Of a stretch of 64,000 nucleotides of DNA, positions 1-10,159 are shown in pieces. The stretch is from Dromiciops gliroides. Lineage: Eukaryota; Chordata; Mammalia; Microbiotheria; Microbiotheriidae. Below the pieces are notes generated by a model. It ran no database searches. It saw only the letters and a program-made list of their open reading frames with translations, and was not told the origin of the DNA. The position numbers were made by a program, and so were the translations under genes. The stretch is from positions 94,921,159-94,985,158 of the forward strand of contig NC_057862.1 of NCBI RefSeq assembly GCF_019393635.1. Reading direction: 5' to 3'. Every line of letters starts with the position of its first letter. Within the stretch, counting starts at the first letter, position 1.

Positions 1-506
1 TGGTGGAATTGTGAAGTGATCCAACCATTTTGGAGAGCAATCTAAAATTATGCCCAAAGAGTTATTAAACTGCCTATACCCTTTGACCCAGCAATATCAC
101 TACTTGGCCTATTTCTAAAGATGATTGGGGAAAAGGAAAAGAACCTATATGTTCTAAGATGTTTATAGCTGCTCTTTTGTGGTGACAAAAACTGGAAATT
201 GAGGAGATTTCCATCAATTGGGGAATGACTGAAAAATTGTGGTATTTGATTGTGATGGAATACTACTGTGCTATAAGAAATGATGAGCTTAATGATCTCA
301 GAAAAACATGGAAAGACTGCATGAAATAATGAAGAGTGAAATGAGTAGAACCAAGAAAACGATGTATACAGTAACAGCAATATTATTTTAAGAATGACTA
401 AACACATAACTCATTTTGACTATTATAAATACCCATATTAATTAATTAAAGGACATGTAAAGGAAGATGCTATCCACATCCAGAGAAAGTATGTATGGAA
501 TAATTT

Positions 507-547
<41 letters not shown>

Positions 548-755
548 ATTTGTATCTAATGGTAGCCATCTCTAGGATGAGTGTTTTGAGGGAGGGAAGA
601 AAAAAAAAGGACTTCATATGATAACTTTGTTATATGTTAAAAGCAATAGAAAGTTGTACATAATAGATTTGCAGTTTCATGTGCAATCATGTTTTTTATT
701 ATACTATGTTATGGAAATGCTTGTTTTATTCCATAAATTAAAAAGAAAAAACAAT
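1..755 (+). mobile_element. L1 LINE, 3' end (5'-truncated by window edge)
   Basis: The first ~350 bases translate, with stops and frame changes, into the L1 ORF2 C-terminus. The stretch reading MEYYCAIRNDE corresponds to MEYYAAIKNDE in human L1 ORF2, and it is preceded by a YPLTQQYHYL-like segment matching the IPFDPAIPLL region. A 3' UTR follows, with an internal TG tract, and ends in an A-rich tail near 740-755. The copy is decayed and cannot code. The upstream part lies outside the window. Confidence 0.8.
508..543. repeat. (TG)n microsatellite
   Basis: About 18 near-perfect TG units inside the L1 3' UTR. Confidence 0.95.
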
Positions 756-774
756 TACCACAAAATAATTGAAA

Positions 775-1075
775 ATTAATGTTTTGAAATGATAAAGAAC
801 AGCTTGGTCCCAATAAAGAAATACAACACCTCCCTGTGTCTCCCACTCCTTTGCATAGATCACAGTCCATGAGTGTGCAACATTGCATATATACATTCAT
901 ATATCCAATATGTGCATACATATACATTAGCTTTTTTAATGTGTTGATTGAAATTGCTGAATGTTTTTTGTCTTAAAAAAAACAACCTTTGTTATAAGGA
1001 GATGGCTTTCTGGGAGGGGAGAGATAAGGGGAAAACCTAGGCAATGTTAAAACAAAATGTATTAATAAAATCTAT
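775..1075 (+). repeat. LINE 3'-end-like repeat
   Basis: It has the layout of a marsupial LINE 3' UTR: AAAGAACAGCTTGGTCCCA near 794, a short A-rich run, a GGGAGGGGAGAGATAAGGGG tract and an AATAAAATC tail. The assignment to an older L1 subfamily is from memory and weak. Confidence 0.35.
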
Positions 1076-2000
1076 TTTTACAAAATGCATAAGACACAAA
1101 GGACTGACAGAAGCCCATAAACAAATGAAGAAGCATAAAATATTCATTCCATTAGATTCCCCCAGAAGATAAATACACTGTGGAGGGCTGCTGAACTAAT
1201 TCTCCCCAATCAATTCAAATTCATATTCTCTAAGCAACTCATGACAATAGCAAGGGAGGGATTGGAAAGGTTCATATTTTCTTGTCTTCTCATAGTATGG
1301 CTGTAGTTCTTCAACTTCAGGGTAATCCCTTTCCTTCTCCAAGAATCATGTGGGTGTGAAAATCTTCTCCCTACAGAGGACTGTTGTTCAAATGCTCCAA
1401 TTCAGTTACTCTTAAACTTGTGATCATTCATGAGATAACTCACAAAGCCTAGGAAATCTTCCCTCTCTGGCTAGAAAACTAGCTAGATTCCAGGTCCATT
1501 CTGCCTAGGGAATCTAAAAATCTTCATTTCCTTTACACAGGAGATTGGGGTTCAGGATTAATATCCTTTAATTCCCTTCTTAGACCATATATAATTTCAC
1601 ATCTACTCGTGACATGTCCTTCTGCTAAAAGATGCCATTACTGCTCTGTAGAGAGGAGGAAAGAAATCTCTTTCCCTTCCTCTACTCTAAAATGCAACAG
1701 AAAGGGAGGATGGAGTTTTGAAAAGCAAAAGACAGGAGTGTCCACAAGTCTCTTGATTTAATAGACCACAGAGCAGGGTAGTCATTGAGTCTGTGTCATT
1801 GGGACAAATCAAAAGGGTTCTTTGTTTCTTGTCAGCAAAAAGCCAGTGTGCCCATTTACTTCTTACGGAAAACGGACTTCAGATGCCCGTAGGTCTATTT
1901 CTTGCAATCTCATCAGGTTGATTGGGAAACTTATCCAATTAATGAGAGCTTCCCGCCCCACCCCTTACAAAAAAGAAAATGTATAATTACTTATCTACGT
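1076..2000. other. No gene or repeat recognised
   Basis: AT-rich sequence without long ORFs or a repeat I can name on either strand. It could be unique intergenic DNA or very old decayed repeat. Confidence 0.4.
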
Positions 2001-2004
2001 ATTA

Positions 2005-2290
2005 TCCCCACTTCCCAGTAGGCTGTGAGTCTTTGGGGGCATGAACTATCATTTTTGTCATTGCATTCCTATTATCTATCACAATGCCTTATACACAGTA
2101 ATCAGGCAAAATGCTGGATTTACAGTCAGGAACACCTGGGCTTAAATCTAATCTCTGATATATACAAGTCATATGTATGCAAACTGGGGCAAGCCACTTA
2201 ACCTCTGTTTCAGGTGATTTCCTAGGACTTTCCTCCCAATCTGAGCACAGGGCCTAGCATATAGTAAGCACTTAATAAATGCTTCATCCA
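2005..2290 (+). repeat. L2 3' end split by a SINE fragment
   Basis: The L2 tail motifs (GTGAGTCTTTGGGGGCATGA, then ATGCCTTATACACAGTA) are followed at about 2105-2215 by a class D SINE piece. A second L2-tail segment (GCACAGGGCCTAGCATATAG, AATAAATGCTT) runs to about 2285. Confidence 0.55.
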
Positions 2291-2450
2291 TCTATTGATC
2301 TCTATCTAGATATCAATGGATCGAGATATGATCTTGTGAAGGGAGTTCCTATACTATGAGAGAAATCCTTATGGGTATTAATCACTAGCACTTATCTTTG
2401 CCAAGAATTTACACTTATCACATTCTGCTTTGTTGTTGATATATCCATAT

Positions 2451-2883
2451 TGTAATGATTGGAATGACGCCACCTACTGGAGACTTGCTGTGGAGAGCTC
2501 CACCATGAGGAAAATGCCTCAGAGGCATTGTGGCTTTTCCTTGCATCAGGAAATGACGTTTGCTCATGGGTGCTGTCTATCAAGTCTACCAGCCAATCAA
2601 CTGGAGGAGCCTCCTATGGTCTGGGAGGAGACAGGAAGGAGGAAAGGGAGCCTGCGCAGAGAGCGCTGCCCTTTTTGGCTTCCGGACTTGATGGTGGTGG
2701 CAGCAGAGGACTTCACAGGAAATTTGAGGAAAGATAGGAATGCCAGGCTGTTAGAATTCTGTTCTCAATCTTTTTCTTTCTATTTTCCAATAAACCCTTA
2801 AAAACCTAAACTCGTTTTATCAGTGATTTTTAGTCAGTTTCCCCCAAACTGGGGGAACACATTAGAATCCACATTTAGTTTTT

Positions 2884-2914
<31 letters not shown>

Positions 2915-2994
2915 ATTTTTTTTTAGTGAGGCAATTGGGGTTAAGTGACTTGCCCAGGGTCACACAGTAGAATCCACATTTAGAATCTTAAATT
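2451..2994 (+). mobile_element. LTR relic, family 1 copy 1 (endogenous retrovirus fossil)
   Basis: It begins TGTAATGATTGG and carries a CCAATCA box near 2593 and a CCAATAAACCC polyadenylation-type signal near 2788. It is the same family as 5317-5929, the two aligning along most of their length. No internal retroviral region adjoins it, so it is a solo LTR fossil. A class A SINE lies near its end. Termini are approximate. Confidence 0.6.
2880..2970 (-). mobile_element. Class A SINE fragment in the LTR
   Basis: A T-rich tail followed by the conserved GTTAAGTGACTTGCCCAGGG block. The flanks carry a direct repeat, AGAATCCACATTTAG, at about 2865-2879 and 2971-2985, which is its target duplication. 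The head half of the SINE is absent, so this is a truncated insertion younger than the LTR. Confidence 0.8.
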
Positions 2995-3059
2995 ACACAA
3001 TATCATCTCCCTAAATTCAAGGTCATATCTAGCATAGGTAGGGAATACATTGATCACTC

Positions 3060-3450
3060 AATATTTGCGAAGTAATTCAGTTCAGTGGAAAGCACACTAA
3101 TTTTGGGATTAGAACTGATTGAGGTTTTAATACTTTGTTGATGTGTAATCTAGGCAAGTCATTTATCATTTTTTTGTTTTGTTTTGTTTTTTTGGTGAGG
3201 CAATTGGGGTTAAGTGACTTGCCCAGGGTCACACAGCTAGTAAGTGTTAAGTGCCTGAGGTTGGATTTGAACTCAGGTCCTCCTGAATCCAGGGCTGGTG
3301 CTCTATCCACTGTACCACCTAGCTGCCCCCTAGGCAAGTCATTTCTAAGAGTCTTCATTCCTCATCTGTAAAATGTGGATAATAATATTTGAACTACCTG
3401 CTTCACAGGCAAGCGCTTTATAAAACTTATAGTGCAATAGAAATGACTTC
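3060..3450 (+). repeat. MIR-type SINE split by a class A SINE
   Basis: Sequence on both sides of 3165-3330 reads as one MIR: a degraded head with CAGTGGAAAGCAC, the CTAGGCAAGTCATTT core, then CTCATCTGTAAAATGTGGAT and the AAGCGCTTTATAAA end. Confidence 0.65.
3165..3330 (-). mobile_element. Class A SINE (WSINE-type)
   Basis: Full-length minus-strand copy from a poly-T stretch to CACCTAGCTGCCCC. The target duplication TAGGCAAGTCATTT occurs at 3151-3164 and 3331-3344. Confidence 0.9.
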
Positions 3451-4740
3451 TTATCTGCATGGTTTTTTATTATTATTATTATGGTGATAATAACCAAGGA
3501 GGAGAAAAACCTGAGTGGAATAGGAGAAAGGAAGGCAGAACATAATTCTTAGTGGGATATATTAGGTTTTTTTCCCTTAGTTTTATGTTCAAACCTGCAA
3601 TTCCTCTACCTAGCCTCCCTCTTCATTTGTTAGGTTGTTTTTTCTTTATTCTAATGTAAGTGAAGATCTGAGGTATTCAGCCCAAGAGAATTTAATAGAC
3701 CAGATGCTCATCTATCTAAGATGTTTTATGGCCATGCTTGGAAATATCCAGCTAGGATTCTGTGATTTGCATAATAAAGAGACTAAGGAGAAAAACCTGG
3801 CCCTAGGGGTGGGAGGGTGAAACTAGGCTTTTTCCCTATTCCCAGCAGCTTTATTGCTTGGTCATTCATTTACAAGTGATGCCAGTTTTAGACAAGCCTG
3901 CATTGTCATTGCAGCTTCCCAAAAGGGGAAATATTGTTCTCTCTGCATATCAAGCCTAGCTTGGGGAGGAATGGTTTTTCTGGTCTTTAAAGTCACCGCT
4001 GGATTTTGGAGTAGGGCTTTGAAGGAAATAACAAACATAGTTACAGAGCTTCTTGCAGTCTGGTGATACCCATCCAACCCCTTGAGGGTGTAGAAAAGAA
4101 AGTATAGGTATGTTTCACTTAGGAAAATATTACCTGCTTGTCAAGTAAGGAAGGCAGAGACGCCTACATTGCTAGTCCCAACACAAACCACTTCCAATTC
4201 AGGTAGCTGGTGATGATGAAAATGGCGACAGTTGTAGGTTTCCCATAAGCTCAGTTTTCCTAAGTCATGCTTAGGAGCAGACCTGTGGTTTGGGAATATT
4301 TTCTTTCTTGAGCAACCTTGTGACATGTCCTTCATGTGCTGCAAAGTTATCAGCTTGCTGTTAAAAATAATGATATCTCCCCTTTTATTTAGTCTTTTCT
4401 CGGTTCCACAGTCAAAATCCTATTGAAATGTAAATGTTATAAACAGTGAGCCAGTCAGGGAGAAGCAGGCAGCTCCTGAAGACTAGACTTGATTTTAGTG
4501 AAGGCCAGAATGTAATAGCAGAGGCAAACTGGGCAAACATTTCTCCAATCCCATTAAACAGTTTAGATAAACACTGTTATGTTATTAAATAGTAAGGGAC
4601 TTAAAGTTAAGGGAATAAAATGGGAAGACTTTGATGGACCAATCTTGTATTGAGTTCTATCAAATCACTTGCCCATAGCAAGCAGTGTTCTGGAAAGAAA
4701 ATAGATATCAATGATTGAGCTTGCCTTCACAATGCCAACC
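3451..4740. other. No gene or repeat recognised
   Basis: Moderate GC with a short TTA run near 3467. The short ORFs here (about 60-70 codons) show no domain or codon pattern. It may be unique intergenic sequence. Confidence 0.4.
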
Positions 4741-5050
4741 TAGGAGCACAAAATCCACAGAATGTGAGAGCTAGAAGGGAACTGAAGTCATCTAAAGCAA
4801 AGCTTATTAAACTGTGGGTTGAGTGGCTGAATGTGGGGCTCATGAAAAATTTGACAACAGTTAAAGGTCATGTATTATTTTATATACCCATATACCCAAG
4901 GTAACATAAAAATTTCTCAGGCAAAAAGGGGTTGTGAATGGAAAAAGTTTAAGAAGCCTTGATCCAGGCCAAATCTCTCACTTTCCACATGAGAAAACTC
5001 AGGAATCAAACCCAGTTCTTCTGACTCCAAGTACAACGCTCTGTTCACTA
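4741..5050 (-). repeat. Class D (MAR1-like) SINE split by a hAT element
   Basis: The AGAGCTAGAAGGGAACTGAA part lies before 4799. The CACATGAGAAAACTCAGGAA part and the CTTCTGACTCCAAGTACAA end lie after 4961, in the order expected for one minus-strand SINE. Confidence 0.6.
4799..4961. mobile_element. hAT-like nonautonomous element, family 1
   Basis: Ends are imperfect inverted repeats (CTTATTAAACTG and AAGTTTAAGAAGCCTTG). The body matches 45207-45569 and 46914-47099, with GTTGTGAATGGAAAAAGTTT near the right end. It is inserted in the class D SINE. Assignment to hAT rests on the terminal repeats and on the 8-bp duplication of the relative at 45207. Confidence 0.6.
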
Positions 5051-5224
5051 AAGAAGACAAAGCAGAAAACTGAACAAAAATGAGAAAGTATAATAATGAT
5101 AATCATTTCTTAGCAGGCAAAGAGTCATTGATGGCATAATTATTCAGAATTCTGATGTCTCCTGTAGGCATTGAGATTTCCTCCTTTCTAGTAATCTAGC
5201 CCTTATACACAGAACATTATTCCA

Positions 5225-5316
5225 CTAGTGGTACTCTATAAGCAACTTTCACTAAATGAATAAATAAATAAAGCAAATAAATGAAAATGTATTTATTAAG
5301 TACTTATACTAAGTAC
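5225..5316 (-). repeat. L2 3' end, first part
   Basis: AATGAATAAATAAATAAAG and TATTTATTAAGTACTTA are the reverse of an L2 tail. It is cut at 5317 by the LTR and seems to resume after it. Confidence 0.55.
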
Positions 5317-5929
5317 TGTAACGATTGGAGTGACATCACCTGCTGGAGAGTTACTGTAGGAAAGCTCTGCCATGAGGAAAAGGCGTCTGAGGGCAAGCCA
5401 TGTGGTCAGTTCCTTGGCGTGAGGAAGTGATGTTTGCTCATGGGTACTGTCTATCAAAGCTACCAGCCAATCAACTTGAGGAGCCTCCCATTTCTGGGAG
5501 GAGAACACGAAGTAGGAAGCTGAGGCTGGCAGACGGGATCTTTCTCTTTTGGTTCAAGACATTGGCTTGGTGGCAGATGAAGACGTGGAAGGCTAGGATT
5601 TCCATGCTATAAGAAATCTGCTCTCAATCTTTCTCTCTCTTTACTATCTTGTATCTTTTAATAAACTCTTTTTTTTTTTGTGGGGCAATGGGGGTTAAGT
5701 GACTTGTCCAGGGTCACACAGGTAGTAAGTCTCAACTGTCTGAGGCTGGATTCGAACTCAGGTACTCCTGAATCCAGGGCCAGTGCTCTATCCACTGCAC
5801 CACCTAGCTGCCCCTTAATAAACTCTTAAAAAGTCTAAACTCTTAGTGAATTTATCAGTGATTTTAGCCAGTTTCCCCTAAAACTGGAGGGGACAGGTTA
5901 GAACCCATATTTAGATTTTTAAGCACAAA
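5317..5929 (+). mobile_element. LTR relic, family 1 copy 2 (endogenous retrovirus fossil)
   Basis: It starts TGTAACGATTGG and parallels copy 1, including CAGCCAATCAACT near 5465 and an AATAAACTC polyadenylation-type signal near 5660. No internal region adjoins it. Short matching flanks (AAGTAC before, AAGCAC after) may be a decayed 6-bp duplication. The LTR interrupts an L2, so it is younger than that L2. Confidence 0.6.
5671..5814 (-). mobile_element. Class A SINE inside LTR copy 2
   Basis: Minus-strand copy ending CACCTAGCTGCCCC. The target duplication TTAATAAACTCTT is at 5658-5670 and 5815-5827 and contains the AATAAA signal of the LTR, so the signal is now present twice. Confidence 0.9.
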
Positions 5930-6240
5930 AACCAAAAGTAAAAGCCCTTAGGGAGTTGATATTATTATAGGGGAAGACATTAAGCAATGGCGAACCTGGG
6001 AAGGGTTTTGGTCTGGGGAGTCACAGTAATGGTGGGCCAATCCATAAGGTAGTTAATGACACACCTTTTCCAGAATAATGGTAGCATAATAGTACTGAAT
6101 TGATTAATAAGCCCAGGGCAACAGGTGGAAAGCTGAAGGGGGCAGGGTAGGCTGAGAGGAAAATATAAAGTGTTAGATGGGATGGGAAACATATTCTGGT
6201 ATTCATGGTGTTGGTCAGGGGCCAGCTATCTACAGTGGGC
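5930..6240 (-). repeat. L2 resumption and unnamed repeat U1, copy 1
   Basis: AAAAGTAAAAGCCCTTAGGG continues the L2 cut at 5317. From about 6010 it resembles 38480-38760: both have GGTAGCATAATA/GGTAGCTTTGCC after a CTTTTCCAGAAT or CTTTCCAGAATT block, and later GCTAGCTGAGTT / ACTAGCTGAGTT. It is probably the body of an L2-related LINE, but I cannot name it. Confidence 0.4.
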
Positions 6241-6293
6241 TAGCTGAGTTCACCTTACCATTCAAGACAGCCCAGCATTATGGTGGTATAAGA

Positions 6294-6615
6294 CAGTGGT
6301 GTCAAATATATAGAAATGGATTCCTGGGGGTCACATATTAGCATTCACAAATTAGCATTATTTACCTTCTATTGTAGGTTTTTTTGGTGAGGCAATTGGG
6401 GTTAAGTGACTTGCCCAAGATCACACAGCTAGTAAGTGTTAAGTGTCTGAGGCCAGATTTGAACTCAGGTCCTCCTGACTCCAGGGCCAGTGCTCTATCC
6501 ACCGCACCACCTAGCTGCTCCCTGTGTTTGTTTTTATTAAACACTTCCCAATAACATTTTACTCTGGTTTAGGCTTTACTGGGGAGTTTCTAGCTGCCTG
6601 AATTTGATACCTCTG
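6294..6615. mobile_element. hAT nonautonomous element with intact ends
   Basis: The left end CAGTGGTGTCAAAT and the right end ATTTGATACCTCTG are inverted repeats. A perfect 8-bp direct repeat GTATAAGA flanks it at 6286-6293 and 6616-6623, the duplication length typical of hAT. A class A SINE interrupts it. The non-SINE body is about 175 bp with no transposase. A relative lies at 54170-54394. Confidence 0.88.
6378..6522 (-). mobile_element. Class A SINE inside the hAT
   Basis: Starts at a T run with GGTGAGGCAATTGGGG and ends CACCTAGCTGCTCC. It entered after the hAT had settled. Confidence 0.85.
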
Positions 6616-6910
6616 GTATAAGAAATACATACATAAACCACTTGATGAAGAATACAAGGCAGTAAAGTATCCTAGATCCATTATATATGCAATAAGAGAA
6701 AGGGGAAGATCAGTGTGACCAAAAAGAAAAAAAAAAGATGAATAGGGAGTGGGAATTGAAGTATGGGAAGAATTTCGTTTTCAGAGAGGAGAAAGTAGCT
6801 ATAATTGAACATTCCTTATCCCTATTCTTGAAAAACAACTCCATAAGCTCATCTTCATCATAAGAGGTGATAAGAAGTGGAAAGAACATAAATTTAAGAA
6901 GGCTAGTCAG

Positions 6911-7155
6911 GAAGGTAGGTGGTGCCATAGTGGAGAGTGGTGGGGCTGGAAGACTCATCTTCCTGAGTTCAAATCTGGCCTCAGATGCTTACTAGCTGTG
7001 TGATGCTGGGCAAGTCATTTCACCTTATTTGCCTCAGTTCTTCATCTATAAAATAAACTACAGAAGGAAATAGCAAACCACTACAGTATCTTTGTCAAGA
7101 AAACCCCAGATGGGGTCATTGAGTCAGAAACAAATGAAAAACAACTGAACAACAA
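6911..7155 (+). mobile_element. Class B SINE
   Basis: Head with GGTGCCATAGTGGAGAGTG, middle AGTTCAAATCTGGCCTCAGA, then the AAAACCCCAGATGGGGTCAT segment and a tail ending CAACTGAACAACAA. Confidence 0.8.
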
Positions 7156-7163
7156 GTCTAGAT

Positions 7164-7386
7164 CAGAGGCTCTTAACCCATGATCCACAGCATCCTAAGG
7201 GGTCTGTGGGGAGATTTCACAGAGTCTGTGAACTTAGATGGGAAAAACAAATTGTATGTTTATTTAAAAAATGATTGGTATCCTAAGTATTTTTTAATGT
7301 TTTTAAAAGGATGTTTGTGGGGGGTCCATAGACTTCTTCAAACTATCCAAGAGATCCATGGCATACGCAAAATTTAAGAACCCTTG
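7164..7386. mobile_element. hAT-like nonautonomous element, family 2
   Basis: It starts CAGAGGCTCTTAACCC and ends TTAAGAACCCTTG. Flanks GTCTAGAT (7156-7163) and TTCTAGAG (7387-7394) look like a decayed 8-bp duplication. The body has GGGGTCCATAGACTTC, shared with family members at 34424 and 42912. Confidence 0.7.
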
Positions 7387-7394
7387 TTCTAGAG

Positions 7395-7870
7395 GATCTC
7401 TAAGGGCCCTTTGGAATCAAACACTTATGAATATAAATGCCATCTTATATTCTGACCATGGCTCAATATTATCAAGAAAGCATTTTTTCTTCTTGATGGC
7501 TTAGAACCATATTTTTAAAACCCTACATCTTACACTGGACTTTTCCTGAGTTCAGATTATTACCAAGATCATAGTAATAATATCCTTAGTATGTTCCTAA
7601 ACAAGGGAAGTATGGGTTGCTTAAACATGAGTATAAATACTGCCCGATTTTGAAATGAGGCTGGAATTAATTCCCTCCCCAGATAGGTCACTGGCCTCCT
7701 CTCACAAACTGCTAGACTGTTTGACTTGGCTAATGGGCCTGACTCAGGTCAGGAGCTTTGAAAGCCAAGAGGAAGGGAAAAGGGGCTGCCTAGTATGCTT
7801 TGACTGCAGGATAGATGAATAGACATTTACCCGGGGTCAGATTTCACAACACTGCAGAAATCTAGTTTGA
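7395..7870. other. No gene or repeat recognised
   Basis: No coding pattern. GAAGGGAAAAGGGG near 7771 is a short purine run only. Confidence 0.4.
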
Positions 7871-7874
7871 AACT

Positions 7875-8010
7875 CAGGAAATGGGCTGAACACTAGATTT
7901 TTAGTCAGAAGGTATAGGTTCAAATCTCACCCCTGCTACTCCCTACCTCTGCTTCTGTTGAGGAATCCCCCTCATCTTCCTGGGACTCATTTTTCTCATT
8001 TATAAAATGT

Positions 8011-8076
<66 letters not shown>

Positions 8077-8115
8077 GTGAGACCAGAGGGATTCTAAGGG
8101 ACTAGCCTTAAAGCC
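7875..8115 (+). repeat. Class D SINE containing a TG expansion
   Basis: Head AACACTAGATTTTTAGTCAG and GGTTCAAATCTCACCCC, core CTCATTTATAAAATGTAAG, then the TG tract, then GACCAGAGGGATTCTAAGGG as the tail. Confidence 0.6.
8013..8080. repeat. (TG)n microsatellite
   Basis: More than 30 TG units with two TATG interruptions at the right side. Confidence 0.95.
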
Positions 8116-8119
8116 CATG

Positions 8120-8960
8120 ATGCTGGATTTCTGGTGGCTCCTAAGATAGTTGCTGCTTTAAGCAAAATTAAATTGGTTTCAGTAGAGAAAAAGGGAAAGG
8201 AAAGGAGACAATGGTCTTATACTTCAAAGATGAGTTGCCATCATAAATAAAAATGAATGGTACAGACAAAAAAAAATTCCAGGAAGGCAGATAGTTTAAA
8301 TATTATGATCCTCATTTTAGAGAGAAGGAAACTGAGATTCAAGAAGCATTCTAGTGTTTTAGATCATTTTAGTTTTCTCTTTCTACACCATTTCTAACTT
8401 GGTTGTGTCTTTTTTGAGGTATGGCAAACAAGATTGTACTCAGTTCATCATTAAATACTGTATGAACAAATACTGGCCATACGGTACTTAAAAATGTAAT
8501 CTAGAAATTTGTAGGGCAGCCTACTTGGGGATATTTAACCATTCGTTCATTTAACAAATATTTATTAAGCAAGTACATCTCTGAAGTGATAATAACCACT
8601 GGACTGTTTAAGATTCTGATGAAAAACATTTTGCTAACTCCCTACTAACTCAGTTGATATTAGTAAAGTTTACATTTCAGGACTATGTAATTGTAATATT
8701 TGGGGATGTAACTACTCCCTCTCAGAATGATTTTTGTTTCTCTCTGAACGTCAAGATTATGCAAATGATGCATATACAAAGTGTATTTTGGAATGCCAAA
8801 AGATAAGTGATTTCTGCCAGCTGGGGAAGACAAATTAAAGGAAAGAGAAGAAGTAAAATTAGTCCTGATGATTATGATTTGGAACTGAGATTTTTGAAAT
8901 GTGACATAATTCCATAGATCGTAAAGATCAGGGAATTGGGGTATGTTTAGTATTTTAAGA
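8120..8960. other. Mostly unassigned, small repeat fragments
   Basis: A MIR-like scrap (CCTCATTTTAGAGAGAAGGAAACTGAG area, about 8300-8345) and a minus-strand L2 scrap (TTCATTTAACAAATATTTAT area, 8545-8580). Nothing else recognised. Confidence 0.4.
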
Positions 8961-9039
8961 GACACTGTAGCATTATGCTAAGAACACCAAACTTGGAGAG
9001 GCCAAAGCCACTTACCAGCTGTGTGCTTTTGGGCAATCA

Positions 9040-9600
9040 TAGGACCATAGAATCTTAGAATTGCAAGGGGTCTTAGAGGTCATTCATCCCAAGATGAATC
9101 TGACCACTGATCCTTTATGTAGAATATCTAATACAATCTTCATTCATCCTCCTCTTGAAGAACTATAGTGATGGGGAATTCACTAACTGCTGAGGCAGTC
9201 CATTTTACTTATGGGCAGCTATAATTATGAGTAATTCATTCCTTACAAGAATTCAAATTCTTGGGGGCAGGTAGATGGCACAGTGGATAAAGCACTGGCC
9301 CTGGATTCAGGAGGACCTGAGTTCAAATCTGGCCTCAGACACTTAACACTTACTAGCTGTGTGACTCCGGGCAAGTCACTTAACCCCAGTTGGCTCCCCC
9401 TCCCTGGGCAAGTCACTGAACCCTCATTGCCCTGGCCACCCCCCCCCCCAAAAAAAAGAATTCAAAATTTTCCCCTTTGCAATTTCTGGCCATTACTTCT
9501 AGCTTTGCCTCCTAGAGTCACATAGAACTAGTCTAATTGCTTATCCTTTAAAGATAATTATCCTGCATATCCCTAAGTTTTCTTTAGAATAAACAGTCCA
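9040..9600 (-). repeat. L3/CR1 LINE fragment
   Basis: Reverse-strand match by eye to the L3/CR1 3' end: ATAGAATCTTAGAATTGCAA, GATGGGGAATTCACTAACTG, then after the SINE TTGCAATTTCTGGCCATTAC. The class A SINE at 9261-9456 sits inside it. Confidence 0.6.
9261..9456 (+). mobile_element. Class A SINE with an internal duplication
   Basis: Plus-strand copy with head GGGGGCAGGTAGATGGCACA. The block GGGCAAGTCACTTAACCCC is repeated in altered form (GGGCAAGTCACTGAACCCTC) about 37 bp later, making the copy longer than usual. The target duplication AGAATTCAAA is at 9248-9257 and 9457-9466. Confidence 0.88.
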
Positions 9601-9904
9601 ATTTTTTTTCAATCAATGTTAAGGCTGTTCCCCTAACTGGGCACTCCCAGGTTTTCATGTTAGGTAATAACTAATAACTCAGGGGCCCCCTCCTTCAGGC
9701 TTCCTATTAACACTTACCTAGTAAATACAATTAGCTCTTAGCAAAGGCATTTATTCATATAGCATAGTAAAAACAGTAGCTGTAAAACATTCTCCCCATA
9801 AACCTGGTGTATACTTTTTCATAAATATGCAGAGTCTATCAGAAGAATAGACACAGAATACAGGGATAGTAAAGTAGGGCAATATGAATGGAACACAGGT
9901 GGCC

Positions 9905-10158
9905 AAGGCTAATAATACCAATAACTAGCATTTATATAGCACCTAATATGTACTGTGCATATATCATCTCATTAGATCCTTACAACAACCTTAGACAAGG
10001 AGGTTATTATCTCCATTTTACAGATGAGAAAATTGAGGCAAACAAAGGTTAAGTGACTTGCTCAAGGTCATATAGCCAGTAGGTATTTGAGGATGAATTT
10101 GAACTCGTTTTCCTGACTCCAAGTCCAATGCTCTATCCACTTCACCCCTTAGCTGCCA
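9905..10158 (-). repeat. Class C SINE
   Basis: Contains AGCATTTATATAGCACCTAA, TCATCTCATTAGATCCTTAC, CATTTTACAGATGAGAAAAT and TGCTCTATCCACTTCACCCC in the standard order. Close to full length. Confidence 0.75.
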
Positions 10159-10159
10159 G

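Noticed and set aside
3077-3358. Reverse version of the same (ALDSGGPEFKSNLRHLTLTS), also at 6362, 26431, 30645 and 51206
   Set aside because: Translation of the sense strand of class A SINEs; no independent coding evidence.
3135-3371. Repeated protein-like frame containing SDLPRVTQLVSVK and LNSGPPESRAGALST, seen again at 13205, 22247, 43097, 58177 and elsewhere
   Set aside because: It is the translation of minus-strand class A SINEs. Recurrence reflects the repeat, not a gene family.
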